A stretch of 59,220 nt of DNA from Microbulbifer rhizosphaerae (GCF_014191725.1 NZ_JACHWZ010000028.1:1-59220); one strand, 5' to 3'. Shown: positions 31,896 through 41,090, numbered from the stretch's first letter. Made by a program: numbers and translations. Notes: generated by a model not told the origin, from the letters alone.

Positions 31896-33427
31896 TGCAC
31901 TTTTTCAAGCACTTTCTCCAGCAAAGACGCAGCCTGAGAAGACTCACCTTTTATTTTGCTGCGATCGCTCTCGTCTGCCTGGCATTTGCGGATATCGTCA
32001 TCAGTACCCGGAGCCCGGGCCACGAGTTGTGGCTGATGGCGAAGGGGCTGGTAACGCCCCGGATTGAAGATTCGCATCAGTGGCTGGATGCCGTCATCTA
32101 TACCCTGACCTTCTCGCTGCAGGGCGTTATCCTGGCCGCCGGCCTAGGTTTTGTTCTTTCCATCTTCTACCATCTGGCCTGGGTGCGGGTGCTCGGCGCC
32201 TGCCTGCGCTCGGTGCACGAGGTTTTCTGGGCGCTGATCTTTATACAGATCTTTGGCATTTCCACCCTTGCGGGCGTGCTCGCAATTCTGCTGCCCTTTG
32301 GCGGGACTATAGCGAAGGTCTATGGCGAGCAGCTGGAGGAGAGTGACCCGTCGCCTGCCAGGGCCCTGCTGCCGGGCGGGGGCACGAGTATCAGCCACTT
32401 CTTCTACACCAGGCTGCCCCTGGCGTTCCACGCCATGCGCAATTACACCGCCTATCGCATGGAATGCGCCATTCGCTCATCTGTGGTACTGGGTTTTATC
32501 GGCCTCCCCACCCTGGGATTCCACCTGGAAACCGCGTTGCGCACCGGCGACTACTCCTCGGCAAGCGCCCTGTTGCTGACCCTGCTGGCACTGGTCTACT
32601 CACTGCGGTTTTGGTTCAAGGCGAAATGGCTCTGGATACTGGTGCCGGCAGCCTTTATCGCCAGGCCGCTATCCGCGCAGTGGAGCGCCGCCAACCTGGG
32701 CCAGTTTCTATGGGACTGTGTGCCGGGACCGATCCGGCAGGACTGGCCCCTGGAGAAAACCCTGCGCTGGTTGCTGTGGCTCGGTGAACAGATCGCCTCC
32801 GGCGTCTGGAATACCGCCCTATTGGCGCAGATCGTACTGGTGCTGACCGGTATTTTCGCCCTGCTGGGGTCCACCCTGAACTCTTCGCATTTTGTCGCCG
32901 GCATGGCGAGAAGCACCGGCGACGGGTTCCTGCTGATCCTGAGATCTTTGCCCGAATACCTGTTGAACTTTATCGGCCTGATTGTACTGGGGCCATCCAT
33001 GCTGCCGGCGATTATCGCGATGACGCTGCACAACGGCGCCATTATTGGGCACCTGCTGGGCGGGCACAGCGACGAAATCGAGCCCGCCGCTATCCCCTCC
33101 GGCCCGCTCTGCCGATTCGCCTACTATTATGTTCCCACCCTGTACCAGCGCTTCCTGGCCTATTGTTTTTACCGCTGGGAGATTATTATCCGGGAGACCG
33201 CCATGCTTGGAATACTGGGAATTCCGACGCTGGGTTTTTATATCGACTCGGCATTTGAGTTTCTGCGTTTTGATGTCGCTTTGATATTGATCGCCGTCAG
33301 CGCCGGGATGACGCTTTCGGCGGACTACATCTCAAGAAAACTCAGGCACCAGTTCCTGAAACCCGATCTGCGGCCGGCGCATGGATCACAAATACAAATG
33401 GCGCCATTAACATTTAGGAATCCATGA
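31895..33427 (+). CDS. ABC transporter permease, duplicated PhnE-like
   Basis: 510 residues from ATG 31895. It contains two permease modules in one chain: the first (residues ~20-240) ends in CAIRSSVVLGFIGLPTLGFH, the second (~300-500) in IIIRETAMLGILGIPTLGFY, each the cytoplasmic coupling loop followed by a family-specific GIPTLGF/GLPTLGF. About 11 or 12 membrane helices. The fused form removes the need for dimerisation. It overlaps the ATPase gene before it and the cupin gene after it. Confidence 0.85.
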   Translation: MHFFKHFLQQRRSLRRLTFYFAAIALVCLAFADIVISTRSPGHELWLMAKGLVTPRIEDSHQWLDAVIYTLTFSLQGVILAAGLGFVLSIFYHLAWVRVLGACLRSVHEVFWALIFIQIFGISTLAGVLAILLPFGGTIAKVYGEQLEESDPSPARALLPGGGTSISHFFYTRLPLAFHAMRNYTAYRMECAIRSSVVLGFIGLPTLGFHLETALRTGDYSSASALLLTLLALVYSLRFWFKAKWLWILVPAAFIARPLSAQWSAANLGQFLWDCVPGPIRQDWPLEKTLRWLLWLGEQIASGVWNTALLAQIVLVLTGIFALLGSTLNSSHFVAGMARSTGDGFLLILRSLPEYLLNFIGLIVLGPSMLPAIIAMTLHNGAIIGHLLGGHSDEIEPAAIPSGPLCRFAYYYVPTLYQRFLAYCFYRWEIIIRETAMLGILGIPTLGFYIDSAFEFLRFDVALILIAVSAGMTLSADYISRKLRHQFLKPDLRPAHGSQIQMAPLTFRNP

Positions 33428-33738
33428 AAAATATATTTTCATCACTGCCCGAAGACCTCAGCGCAGAAGTTTTCGAGGATATCGTCAGCAGTGAAAGCGT
33501 AAGAATCGAGCGCATCGTCTCGAAAGGTCACACTTCCCCCGAAAGCGGCTGGTACGACCAGGAAGAGAGCGAGTGGGTTATAGTCCTGCAGGGCGCGGCG
33601 AGGCTGTTGTTTGACGATGGACGAGAAGAGAGCCTCGACACTGGCGACTTTATTAATATCCCTGCCCATATCAAGCACAAGGTCAGCTGGACGGACCCGT
33701 ATAGCACCACCATTTGGCTGGCGGTATTTTATAAATAA
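33424..33738 (+). CDS. small cupin-domain protein
   Basis: 104 residues, single cupin barrel: ESGWYDQEESEWVIVLQGAA, LDTGDFINIPAHIKHKVSWT. Histidines and glutamates of the two cupin motifs are partly present (E49, H82, H85), so metal binding is possible. ATGA overlap with the permease stop makes it the last gene of the transporter operon. The role may be in handling or sensing the transported anion; this is inference. Confidence 0.75.
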   Translation: MKNIFSSLPEDLSAEVFEDIVSSESVRIERIVSKGHTSPESGWYDQEESEWVIVLQGAARLLFDDGREESLDTGDFINIPAHIKHKVSWTDPYSTTIWLAVFYK

Positions 33739-33766
33739 TCGTCCAAGCAAGCGTAGGAGAACCAGA

Positions 33767-33789
33767 TGGGCAGGCTATAAACCTGCCCG
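33767..33789. terminator. bidirectional hairpin between convergent genes
   Basis: GGGCAGG and CCTGCCC pair around CTATAAA, between the stops of the cupin gene (plus) and the quinone-reductase-like gene (minus). The T tract is weak on both sides. Confidence 0.5.
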
Positions 33790-33807
33790 TCAATTAAGGT
33801 GCGATTT

Positions 33808-34584
33808 TTACTCGACGTGTATGGAGAGACCGGAATTTTCCGGTGCAATATCATCCCGCAAGGTGCATTCCGGTATTTTGTAGGCGCCGGCATTTTGCGG
33901 GCGAAAGGGTATCGGCGCAGTCTGCCAAAGATGGTCGAGGCGCTGCCCGAGTTCGCCGCAAACCTGCGCAAACCTCGCTTCGTCGACCCGGCCGGTCCGG
34001 TAGACCAGGTACGGCGGCAGCACGTCGAATCCGGGGTAGTACAAAATCCCGTGCTGGATGGGGAAAAGAATATCGTCGATGGGGCCGTTGATGCCCCGCG
34101 GGCTGTAATGGGACTCCCAGCCGCCCGTGGTGACGATCAACATCGCCCGCTTCCCTTTCAGTTTGCCCTCCCCGTAGCGATCGCCCCAGTGGGTGTCGGA
34201 GTGCTCCCCCACGCCATAGGCAAGGCCATACGCATAGACCCGTTCCACCCAGCCTTTCAGGATCGCCGGCATCGAGAACCACCACATGGGAAACTGCAGA
34301 ATCAGGGCATCCGCCCACATCAACTTCTCCTGTTCCAGCTCGATGTCTTTGCTCTGCCAGCCGTTCTCCAACGCGATCTTGGAGTCGAGGGCCGGGTCAA
34401 AGCGCGCATCGGCCTGCCTGTTGGTGTTGTCGTCTGCGTCGAGGGTTGCCTTCCATTGCATGGCGTACAGGTCCGATACCTGGACCTCATGTCCGGCCTC
34501 TTCGAGGCGTTTGACCGCAAAGTTCTTGAGAGAGCCATTCAATGACCTGGGTTCGGGGTGGGCATAGACGAGAAGAATATTCAT
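33808..34584 (-). CDS. NAD(P)H-dependent quinone oxidoreductase (flavodoxin-like)
   Basis: 258 residues, flavodoxin-2 fold as in NQO/MdaB proteins: MNILLVYAHPEPRSLNGSLK, GHEVQVSDLYAM, LILQFPMWWFSMPAILKGWV, and VTTGGWESHYSPRG. FAD-dependent two-electron reduction of quinones is the family reaction, protecting against quinone stress. Transcribed divergently from a LysR regulator 89 bp away, which is its likely controller. Confidence 0.85.
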   Translation of the reverse strand: MNILLVYAHPEPRSLNGSLKNFAVKRLEEAGHEVQVSDLYAMQWKATLDADDNTNRQADARFDPALDSKIALENGWQSKDIELEQEKLMWADALILQFPMWWFSMPAILKGWVERVYAYGLAYGVGEHSDTHWGDRYGEGKLKGKRAMLIVTTGGWESHYSPRGINGPIDDILFPIQHGILYYPGFDVLPPYLVYRTGRVDEARFAQVCGELGQRLDHLWQTAPIPFRPQNAGAYKIPECTLRDDIAPENSGLSIHVE

Positions 34585-34642
34585 AGCTGGATCTCCAATA
34601 ATTGCCAGGAGAAGGCAGGATAGGAATCTCTCAGGTATAGTT

Positions 34643-34654
34643 GAAATGAATTTC
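34643..34654. promoter_or_regulatory. small palindrome in divergent promoter
   Basis: GAAATGAATTTC is a palindrome with a two-base centre, between the oxidoreductase and LysR starts, where a LysR operator is expected. Weak evidence on sequence alone. Confidence 0.3.
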
Positions 34655-34673
34655 TGATATTCCAGGTATTACC

Positions 34674-35567
34674 ATGAGTAATCTCAGGCGGCTGGACCTC
34701 AACCTGCTGCTAACGCTCGATGTTTTGCTCTCGGAACACAATGTGACCCGCGCGGCACAGCGCCTGAACCTCTCCCAGCCCTCAGTGAGCGTTCATCTCG
34801 CCAAGCTCAGGGATATCTTCGGGGACCCGCTGTTGCTGCCCGGGCCGCGGGGTATGCGACCCACCAAGCGGGCCGAGGCGTTGCGCGAGCCCTTGCGGCA
34901 GGCACTCGAGTCTCTCGAGCGCGCGGTGTCCCCTTCCACGCCCTTCGATCCGGTCGGGGCCAGCGATACCTGGCACCTGGCCGCCTCCGACTACAGCGAA
35001 TCCACGATCCTGCAGCCCGCTCTGTCCGGGCTGCGTTCGGCAGCACCCGGCACCCGGCTGGCATCGGTTCAAGTTGTTCCCTCACGCATCGCCAGGCAGA
35101 CGGAGCGGGGGGAGATCGACCTCGCGTTTCATACCAGCGAGGAGTCTCCGGCCGGCCTGCGTCGGCGGATTCTGTTTGCGGAGCACTATGTTCTGGTGGG
35201 CCGCGCTGGCCATCCGCGGCTGAAACGGCGGCCAACACTTGCTCAGTTCTGCAAGCTCGACCACGTGATCGTATCGCCGGATGGCGGGGGGTTTAGTGGC
35301 GTCACAGATAAGGTGCTCTCGAAGATGGGGCTGACGCGCCGGGTTGTGCTGTCGGTTCCGCACTTTCTGTTTGTGCTATCGGCTGTGGCGAACACCGACC
35401 TGGTGGCGATGCTGCCTTCACGTCTGGTCCGCGACAGCGATTCACTGCGGGTTGTCGAACCGCCAATTGAAGTACCGGGCTTCGAGATGGCGATGCTCTG
35501 GCACGAGCGCTGCCATCGCGATCCCGCGCATCAGTGGCTGCGGGAGCATATCGTGAGTTCGGTATAA
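34674..35567 (+). CDS. LysR-family transcriptional regulator
   Basis: 297 residues. The N-terminal helix-turn-helix is of the NodD/PnbR-like subgroup: LRRLDLNLLLTLDVLLSEHN, VTRAAQRLNLSQPSVSVHLA. The effector domain follows from ~residue 95. Divergent from the quinone-reductase-like gene, which it probably regulates in response to a quinone or aromatic signal (inference). Confidence 0.85.
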   Translation: MSNLRRLDLNLLLTLDVLLSEHNVTRAAQRLNLSQPSVSVHLAKLRDIFGDPLLLPGPRGMRPTKRAEALREPLRQALESLERAVSPSTPFDPVGASDTWHLAASDYSESTILQPALSGLRSAAPGTRLASVQVVPSRIARQTERGEIDLAFHTSEESPAGLRRRILFAEHYVLVGRAGHPRLKRRPTLAQFCKLDHVIVSPDGGGFSGVTDKVLSKMGLTRRVVLSVPHFLFVLSAVANTDLVAMLPSRLVRDSDSLRVVEPPIEVPGFEMAMLWHERCHRDPAHQWLREHIVSSV

Positions 35568-35578
35568 TCAAGAGCTTT

Positions 35579-35614
35579 GATGGGCACGTCGCTGCGCTCC
35601 TTTGCCCATCCTAC
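35579..35614. repeat. short hairpin repeat, GATGGGCA type
   Basis: GATGGGCACGTCGC...TTTGCCCATCCTAC forms a hairpin and shares sequence with the fragment at 14761-14792. It lies downstream of the LysR gene. Confidence 0.65.
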
Positions 35615-35731
35615 GAAAATTGCCGGCTGGTGCTTATGCGGGCTGAACCCGACATTTTATGTCTATGCCTCTCAGCTCTTTTATCCGGTATATTGGTTCC
35701 CAGGTTCCATCATGAACGGGGAGAAACAACC

Positions 35732-36127
35732 ATGGCCGTAGCCCTGAAAATTTCCGACGAATCCGCCGGCGGCGAGAAGATGTTCGAAAGCCTGCTGCAC
35801 TTTCCCGCCGAGACCATTTCGGTGCGGGAGTTGATCGAGGTGCGGGTTCAGACCGAGGTGGAGCACTATAACGCCTCGGCCAGGCAAAAGTTTATGGGAC
35901 TGATCCAGCCCAGCGACTCCGAGCGGGACTTGAACGGCTATAGAGTGCGCAAGAACCGCAGGGTGGATGTGGACGCTCAGCAAGAAGTCGCCATTAACGC
36001 GTTCCAGAGCAACGGCTTTTTTCTGCTGGTGAACGACAGACAGGTCACCGGGCTGGACGAGCAGATCATTATTACTCCCAATACCTCGGTGGTGTTCCTG
36101 AAGCTGACGCCACTGGTCGGCGGCTAG
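35732..36127 (+). CDS. 131-aa protein ending in Gly-Gly, possible beta-grasp fold
   Basis: Starts at ATG 35732 (GGGGAG upstream); the open frame extends back to 35534 without a better site. No signal or membrane helix. Features: TISVRELIEVRVQTEVEHYN, a middle LNGYRVRKNRRVDVDAQQ, and a C-terminal strand-like ITPNTSVVFLKLTPLVGG that ends the protein in Gly-Gly. This C-terminus resembles the ends of MoaD/ThiS/ubiquitin-like proteins. I do not recognise a named family. It lies 15 bases before the DUF4132 gene, so the two are surely one operon. Confidence 0.6.
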   Translation: MAVALKISDESAGGEKMFESLLHFPAETISVRELIEVRVQTEVEHYNASARQKFMGLIQPSDSERDLNGYRVRKNRRVDVDAQQEVAINAFQSNGFFLLVNDRQVTGLDEQIIITPNTSVVFLKLTPLVGG

Positions 36128-36142
36128 GATACGGAACTCGCT

Positions 36143-38764
36143 ATGGGCATCTTGGATATTTTCAGGCGCGCCAAACCGAAATCAGGCAATCCCGAGAGCA
36201 CGGCTACAGAATCCCCCCGGTCTGAGTACGACGCGCTGATCGAGCGCTATATCGCGCACGAGGTGCAGAACAATCGCTTCCTTTTCGACCTGAAGCTCGG
36301 CCGCTCCGAAGCCGGCAAGGCGATATTGGGGCTGGATACCGAACAAAGTGTGGCGATGCTGATGCTGTGCATGCCCCGCTTTATAGACGCCTTCCGCAAG
36401 CTGGACAAACAGCGCATACAGGTTTTTTCCTCCACCCCGGACTTCGCCTCCAGAGCCCCGAGCCAGAGCGACCGCTGCGCCTGTTATGAGGCCATTGTGC
36501 GCGCATTGCTGCGACGCAAGCTGCCGCTGAGCCAGGAGCAGTTGCACCAGCTACTTGACGGCCTACTGAAAGTCGGCGGCTCCAGCCTCCAGCGGCTGCC
36601 GCTGACGGGCGTGGTGGCGGCGACCGAGCATTACGCCGGTTCCCAATCCCTCGACGACCGCTTTACCGGCAAGCTCGAGCAGCTGCGGGAACAAATCGAA
36701 GAGCAGTACTCAACCCAGGAGCTGCGTAATATCGCCGGCCGTATCCGCGCGTTGACCGGTGCCCGGCAGGCGCTGCCGCTGGCACAGGGGGAGGCCTGGA
36801 GCGATGCGGCCATCGCCGACTGCCAGTCCCTTCCCGAACATGGGAATACACTGCTGGAACTGTTCAACCTCTGCCAGCAGGCCGGGAGCAGCAAGCCTTC
36901 GAAAAAATGGCTGAACAGTGTCTCCCCACTGATCGACGCGTTCGGCCCGAAGGAGTTTTCCACGCGGCTGATATCGTGGCTGGCGCTGGTGGACAAACCG
37001 CGAACCATTCCCGTCAGCCGCAGCTACGAATGGCAGCCGGACCCGAACCAGCTTCTCGATGAGCGCAACGCCGACATTCTCAAAGGTTTGATCTGGTGCG
37101 GCAGCCTGGAGGAGAACGCGGAGCTGGCGCGGGCGCTGGTGAAGGCGGCCCTGAGCTTTTTCCGCAAGGTGCCCGGGCTGGGCCCGCGGGCGGTGCGGGT
37201 GGGCAACGCCTGTATCTATACCCTGGCGAACATGCCGGGGCGCTCCGGGCTCTATCAGCTGGCGGTGCTGAAGGTGAAGATCAAGTACCGCAGCGCGCTC
37301 AATATGATCAACAAGGCACTCACCGCGGCTGCGGAGCGGGAGGGCATCACCGTCGACGAACTGGAGGAGATGGGGGTACCCAGCTATGGGCTGGACCGGG
37401 TGGGTTACGGCGAGGAACCGGTGGGGGACTTTACCGCAGTCATCACCGCACCTTCCAGCCGTCAGGTGGAACTGAGCTGGCGCAATGCCGCGGGCAAGAT
37501 CCAGAAATCTGTGCCGGCGCGGGTCAAGGAACAGCATGCGGGGGAATTGAAGGAACTGCGCGGCGCCCTCAAGGATATCAAGGCCATGCTGGGAGTTCAG
37601 AAGGAACGCCTGGAGCAGCTGTTCCTCAAGGAAAAGACCTGGCCCTTCGATACCTGGGTGGAGCGCTATCGCGACCATCCCATTGTCGGCACCACCGCCC
37701 GCAAATTGATCTGGCGCTTTGTCGGTGAGGATTCTGTGGCGCTTGGCATTTATCACAATGACCAGTTGGTGGATTGCGCGGGCAATGCGCTCGCGCTACC
37801 CGATGCGCCGGTCGAGGTCAGCCTGTGGCACCCGATCATCAGCGGGGCGGCCGAAATCAAGACGTGGCGCGAGTGTATCGAGCGCCTGGAAATCGTGCAG
37901 CCATTCAAGCAGGCCCACCGGGAGGTATACCTGCTCACCGATGCGGAGGTGAACACCGGCGTCTACAGCAACCGCTTCGCCTCGCACATTATCAAGCAGC
38001 ACCAGTTCAATGCGCTGGCGGCCACGCGCGGCTGGCGCTACAGCCTGCAGGGCGCCTGGGACGGCGGCGACCAGATCGCCCAGCTGGGCCTGCCGCAGTT
38101 CAACCTGTGGGCGGAGTTCTGGGTGCACGGCATCGGCGAGTACGGCAATGACACCACCGAGGCCGGCGTCTTTACCTATATCAGCACCGACCAGGTACGC
38201 TTCTATCACATTCGCACCAGCGCGGAAAATCTCGACGAGGGCAACATTCACGGGGATACGCCGGCGGATCTGCGCGAGGTGCCGGCGCTGGTACTGTCGG
38301 AGGTGTTCCGGGATGTGGACCTGTTCGTCGGCGTCTGTTCCGTGGGCAATGATCCGGAGTGGTCCGACGGCGGGCCGGAGGGCCGCTTCCGCGACTACTG
38401 GCACAGCTTCAGCTTCGGCAAACTCAATGCCAGCGCCCACACCCGCAAGGCGATCCTGGAGAAGCTGGTACCCAAACTGAAGATTGGGCCCCAGTGCAAA
38501 TTTATCGACCGCTTCCTGGTGGTCGAGGGCCAGCGGCGCACTTACAAGATCCACCTGGGTTCGGGCAATATCCTGATGGAGCCGAATAACCAGTACCTGT
38601 GCATCGTTCCCGACAGCCGCAAAAAGACGGCTGCAGACAAGGTGTTTCTGCCGTTCGAGGGGGACAATACGCTCTCGGTGATTCTTTCCAAGGCGGTGTT
38701 GCTGGCGGAAGACAGGAAAATCAAGGACTCGACGATCAATTCGCAAATTGATCACTATCGGTGA
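36143..38764 (+). CDS. DUF4132-domain protein
   Basis: 873 residues, cytoplasmic, no signal. The N-terminal part is helical and repeat-like. From ~residue 430 the DUF4132 block is recognisable (FTAVITAPSSRQVELSWRNA, TTARKLIWRFVG). It ends with the segment usual in these proteins: VFRDVDLFVGVCSVGNDPEW and YKIHLGSGNILMEPNNQYLC. E. coli relatives (MolR/YehI group) are of unknown biochemical function. Here it lacks a WGR domain and is paired with the small Gly-Gly protein upstream, a layout I do not know from described systems. Confidence 0.75.
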   Translation: MGILDIFRRAKPKSGNPESTATESPRSEYDALIERYIAHEVQNNRFLFDLKLGRSEAGKAILGLDTEQSVAMLMLCMPRFIDAFRKLDKQRIQVFSSTPDFASRAPSQSDRCACYEAIVRALLRRKLPLSQEQLHQLLDGLLKVGGSSLQRLPLTGVVAATEHYAGSQSLDDRFTGKLEQLREQIEEQYSTQELRNIAGRIRALTGARQALPLAQGEAWSDAAIADCQSLPEHGNTLLELFNLCQQAGSSKPSKKWLNSVSPLIDAFGPKEFSTRLISWLALVDKPRTIPVSRSYEWQPDPNQLLDERNADILKGLIWCGSLEENAELARALVKAALSFFRKVPGLGPRAVRVGNACIYTLANMPGRSGLYQLAVLKVKIKYRSALNMINKALTAAAEREGITVDELEEMGVPSYGLDRVGYGEEPVGDFTAVITAPSSRQVELSWRNAAGKIQKSVPARVKEQHAGELKELRGALKDIKAMLGVQKERLEQLFLKEKTWPFDTWVERYRDHPIVGTTARKLIWRFVGEDSVALGIYHNDQLVDCAGNALALPDAPVEVSLWHPIISGAAEIKTWRECIERLEIVQPFKQAHREVYLLTDAEVNTGVYSNRFASHIIKQHQFNALAATRGWRYSLQGAWDGGDQIAQLGLPQFNLWAEFWVHGIGEYGNDTTEAGVFTYISTDQVRFYHIRTSAENLDEGNIHGDTPADLREVPALVLSEVFRDVDLFVGVCSVGNDPEWSDGGPEGRFRDYWHSFSFGKLNASAHTRKAILEKLVPKLKIGPQCKFIDRFLVVEGQRRTYKIHLGSGNILMEPNNQYLCIVPDSRKKTAADKVFLPFEGDNTLSVILSKAVLLAEDRKIKDSTINSQIDHYR

Positions 38765-38971
38765 CCCTATGATCAGAAAAAGTCAGGATGAATTCTGAGT
38801 TTATCGGAACCTACTCGATGCTATTTCATCTGATATATAAGGCAGGGAGCAGAAATTACAGGCTTATTTGGAGGCCATAAAATCCGACGCTATAAAGCCC
38901 GGAATCTTTGGGGCGAATCGATCCCCTCAAAGAGTCCGGTGCGTGGCATGAAGACTTCCGCAGTATGACCG

Positions 38972-39568
38972 ATGACCAACAAGTCCAGAACAGCAATCCT
39001 GATTCCCGGTATTTTTGACCGCGGAAAGTCCATGCTCAGGATGAGGCAGGCCCTGGAATCGAAGGGATTCTCCGCCCATTGCATCAATCTGCAATACAAC
39101 TCCGGCTGGCATGGCATGGAGCACCTTTCCCGACAGCTCAAAGATCAGGTGGACGCACTCGCAGAGGGGAACAGCAGCTGTTCGCTGGTGGGTTTCAGCA
39201 TGGGCGGCATAGTGGCGAGACACTATCTGCAGAGGCTGGATGGGGTCGAGCGGGTGCACAAGTTCATATCCATATCGAGCCCTCATTACGGCAGTTTCTG
39301 GGCCAAATTCCTGCCCTACAAGGGTGGCCGGCAGTTGAGTATCGGTAGTGATTTCCTGAATACGCTCAATGAGGATGTGCAGAGCCTCGCGGACATCTCG
39401 CCGGTATCCATCTGGACCCCGTACGACATAACGATAGTGCCCCACACCAGCTCCCGGCTGCCGATCGGCAAGGCCTACGAATTTCCGGTCAAGTTGCACC
39501 GCTGGATGCCGCTCGACCAGGCGGTAATTTCCGCGGTAGCGGCGGAACTCACCGAGGCGCTGACATAA
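38972..39568 (+). CDS. alpha/beta hydrolase, lipase-like
   Basis: 198 residues. AILIPGIFDRGKSM at the first strand (oxyanion region), nucleophile elbow SLVGFSMGGIVARHYL, and a late VPHTSSRLPIG where the catalytic His is expected. It is short, without signal peptide and without a lid domain. Likely a cytoplasmic esterase or thioesterase of the PGAP1/triacylglycerol-lipase-like group. The 207-bp gap upstream shows nothing I can name. Confidence 0.75.
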   Translation: MTNKSRTAILIPGIFDRGKSMLRMRQALESKGFSAHCINLQYNSGWHGMEHLSRQLKDQVDALAEGNSSCSLVGFSMGGIVARHYLQRLDGVERVHKFISISSPHYGSFWAKFLPYKGGRQLSIGSDFLNTLNEDVQSLADISPVSIWTPYDITIVPHTSSRLPIGKAYEFPVKLHRWMPLDQAVISAVAAELTEALT

Positions 39569-39581
39569 TCAGAAACCGCTC

Positions 39582-39741
39582 TTACGAACTCAAGTTTCGG
39601 TGTCTGCTGTGGGAGCCTGCCCTACAGGCAAAAAGACGGTGCTAAATGGCAACGCCATTATTCGCCAGCAGGGCTGGCTCCCACAGGGTGGGGTACAGTA
39701 CTAAGGCTGATTCCGCGAACTCCGAAACTTGAGTTACGAAA
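39582..39741. mobile_element. MITE-like element with long terminal inverted repeats
   Basis: The ends TTACGAACTCAAGTTTCGG and CCGAAACTTGAGTTACGAA are near-perfect inverted repeats, 160 bp apart. Inside is a second hairpin (GTGGGAGCCTGCCC...CAGGGCTGGCTCCCAC) related to the GTAGGAGCC family. No ORF of its own. It looks like a small non-autonomous element, possibly a hairpin repeat nested in another. Confidence 0.6.
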
Positions 39742-39742
39742 A

Positions 39743-40504
39743 TCAGCCCGCTTCCGTCCCGTCCTCGCGCAACGGCTTGTGCAAATGTACCGGCTTCGCC
39801 TGTTTTTTCCGCAAACGCAGGTTGAGCATTTCCACCCCCACCGAAAACACCATGGCGAAATAGATATAGCCCTTGGGCACATGCACGTCGAAGCCCTCCA
39901 CGATCAGGGTCAGGCCCACCATGATCAGGAAGGAAAGGGCGAGCATTTTTACCGTGGGGTGTCGGTCGACGAAATCGCCAATGGGCTTGGCTGCCAGCAT
40001 CATCACCAGCACCGCCAGCACTATGGCGATCGCCATAATGGAGATCTCTTTCACCAGTCCCACCGCGGTGATCACCGAGTCCAGGGAGAAGACGATATCC
40101 AGGATTGCAATCTGTACCAACACCATGCCGAAACTGGCCGCGGCCACGGTGGTGCCCTTGCCCTCCACACCCTCCAGGCTGTTGTGGATCTCGTGGGTGG
40201 CCTTGGCGAGCAGGAAGAGGCCGCCGCCGATCAGGATGATATCCCGCCCGGAGATTTCCTCGCCCAGAATGCTGAACAGGGGTTCGGTAAGCCCCATCAC
40301 CCAGACGATGGAGAACAGCAGTGCCAGGCGGGTTAGCATGGCCAGCGCCAGGCCGACAAAGCGAGCCGTCTCCCGCTGCTTTGGCGGCAGGCGGCCGACG
40401 AGGATGGAAATAAAGATGATATTGTCGATGCCCAGGACAATTTCCAGCGCGGCCAGTGTCGCCAGCGCAACCCAGGCCTCGGGACTGGTTAGCCATTCGA
40501 ACAT
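39743..40504 (-). CDS. TerC-family integral membrane protein
   Basis: 253 residues from the ATG at 40504 (AAAAGGAAC upstream). Seven or eight membrane helices with TerC metal-site acidic residues: LEIVLGIDNIIFISI near the start and AILDIVFSLDSVITAVG midway; the cytoplasmic VEGKGTT segment and the C-terminal PKGYIYFAMVFSVGVEMLN are typical. TerC-family proteins export manganese or support metal loading of secreted enzymes; some confer tellurite resistance. Single gene. Confidence 0.88.
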   Translation of the reverse strand: MFEWLTSPEAWVALATLAALEIVLGIDNIIFISILVGRLPPKQRETARFVGLALAMLTRLALLFSIVWVMGLTEPLFSILGEEISGRDIILIGGGLFLLAKATHEIHNSLEGVEGKGTTVAAASFGMVLVQIAILDIVFSLDSVITAVGLVKEISIMAIAIVLAVLVMMLAAKPIGDFVDRHPTVKMLALSFLIMVGLTLIVEGFDVHVPKGYIYFAMVFSVGVEMLNLRLRKKQAKPVHLHKPLREDGTEAG

Positions 40505-40613
40505 GAAAAGTTCCTTTTTGGAAAAGCGGATTGATTGCACTGGGCGTTATTCTATGCCGCCTTGTCCAGCAGGTGTAGGGTGGATAGCGGTGACGATTCG
40601 GGTCGGCTCTATT

Positions 40614-41006
40614 CTATGCCGCCTTTTTTATGTTCAGCCAGGCCATCGCTGACTCTTCGTTTTCGAAGTAGCGCGCCTCGCCTCCGATCATCAGGCTACC
40701 CGCCCTGGTCATCAGTTCCAGCCAGCGCTTGCTGCCCACCACCGCCACGCGGTTGAAGTGGCGGCCGTGCTTGAGGCCCAGCTTGAGGTCGTCCCAAGCG
40801 GCGCGGGGCTCCCAGCCCTCCATTTCAACGGCATTCATAAAGACATCGATCTTCGGATTCTCTTCCCCGGCGATGGCGGACTCCAGCATGGGCACTATCG
40901 CCTCGTAGTCTTCGTGGGTCAGCTTGCCGCGGACATGCAGGGACAGCAAGACTCCGCTGTTGCTGCGCTCCAGGCCTACGGAAACACCGTGATGCTCGGC
41001 ACTCAT
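40614..41006 (-). CDS. STAS/SpoIIAA-like protein
   Basis: 130 residues from the ATG at 41006; the frame runs upstream without a better start. The beta-alpha pattern fits the SpoIIAA-like STAS group: VLLSLHVRGKLTHEDYEAIV, IDVFMNAVEMEGWEPRAAWD, RVAVVGSKRWLELMTRAG and ARYFENEESAMAWL. These are small cytoplasmic proteins that bind lipophilic ligands; function mostly unknown. Confidence 0.8.
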   Translation of the reverse strand: MSAEHHGVSVGLERSNSGVLLSLHVRGKLTHEDYEAIVPMLESAIAGEENPKIDVFMNAVEMEGWEPRAAWDDLKLGLKHGRHFNRVAVVGSKRWLELMTRAGSLMIGGEARYFENEESAMAWLNIKKAA

Positions 41007-41090
41007 AGGTACGCCCCGATGGTGGCTATGGTTCCGGTTATAGTGTGCCGGCGGGGTTTTACCAATCCGGCCGATAGCGGAGGAGAGATT

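Noticed and set aside
40548..40625. Direct repeat TTCTATGCCGCCTT, 62 bp apart
   Set aside because: A short duplication of the end of the STAS gene in the terC upstream gap; no sign of a mobile element.
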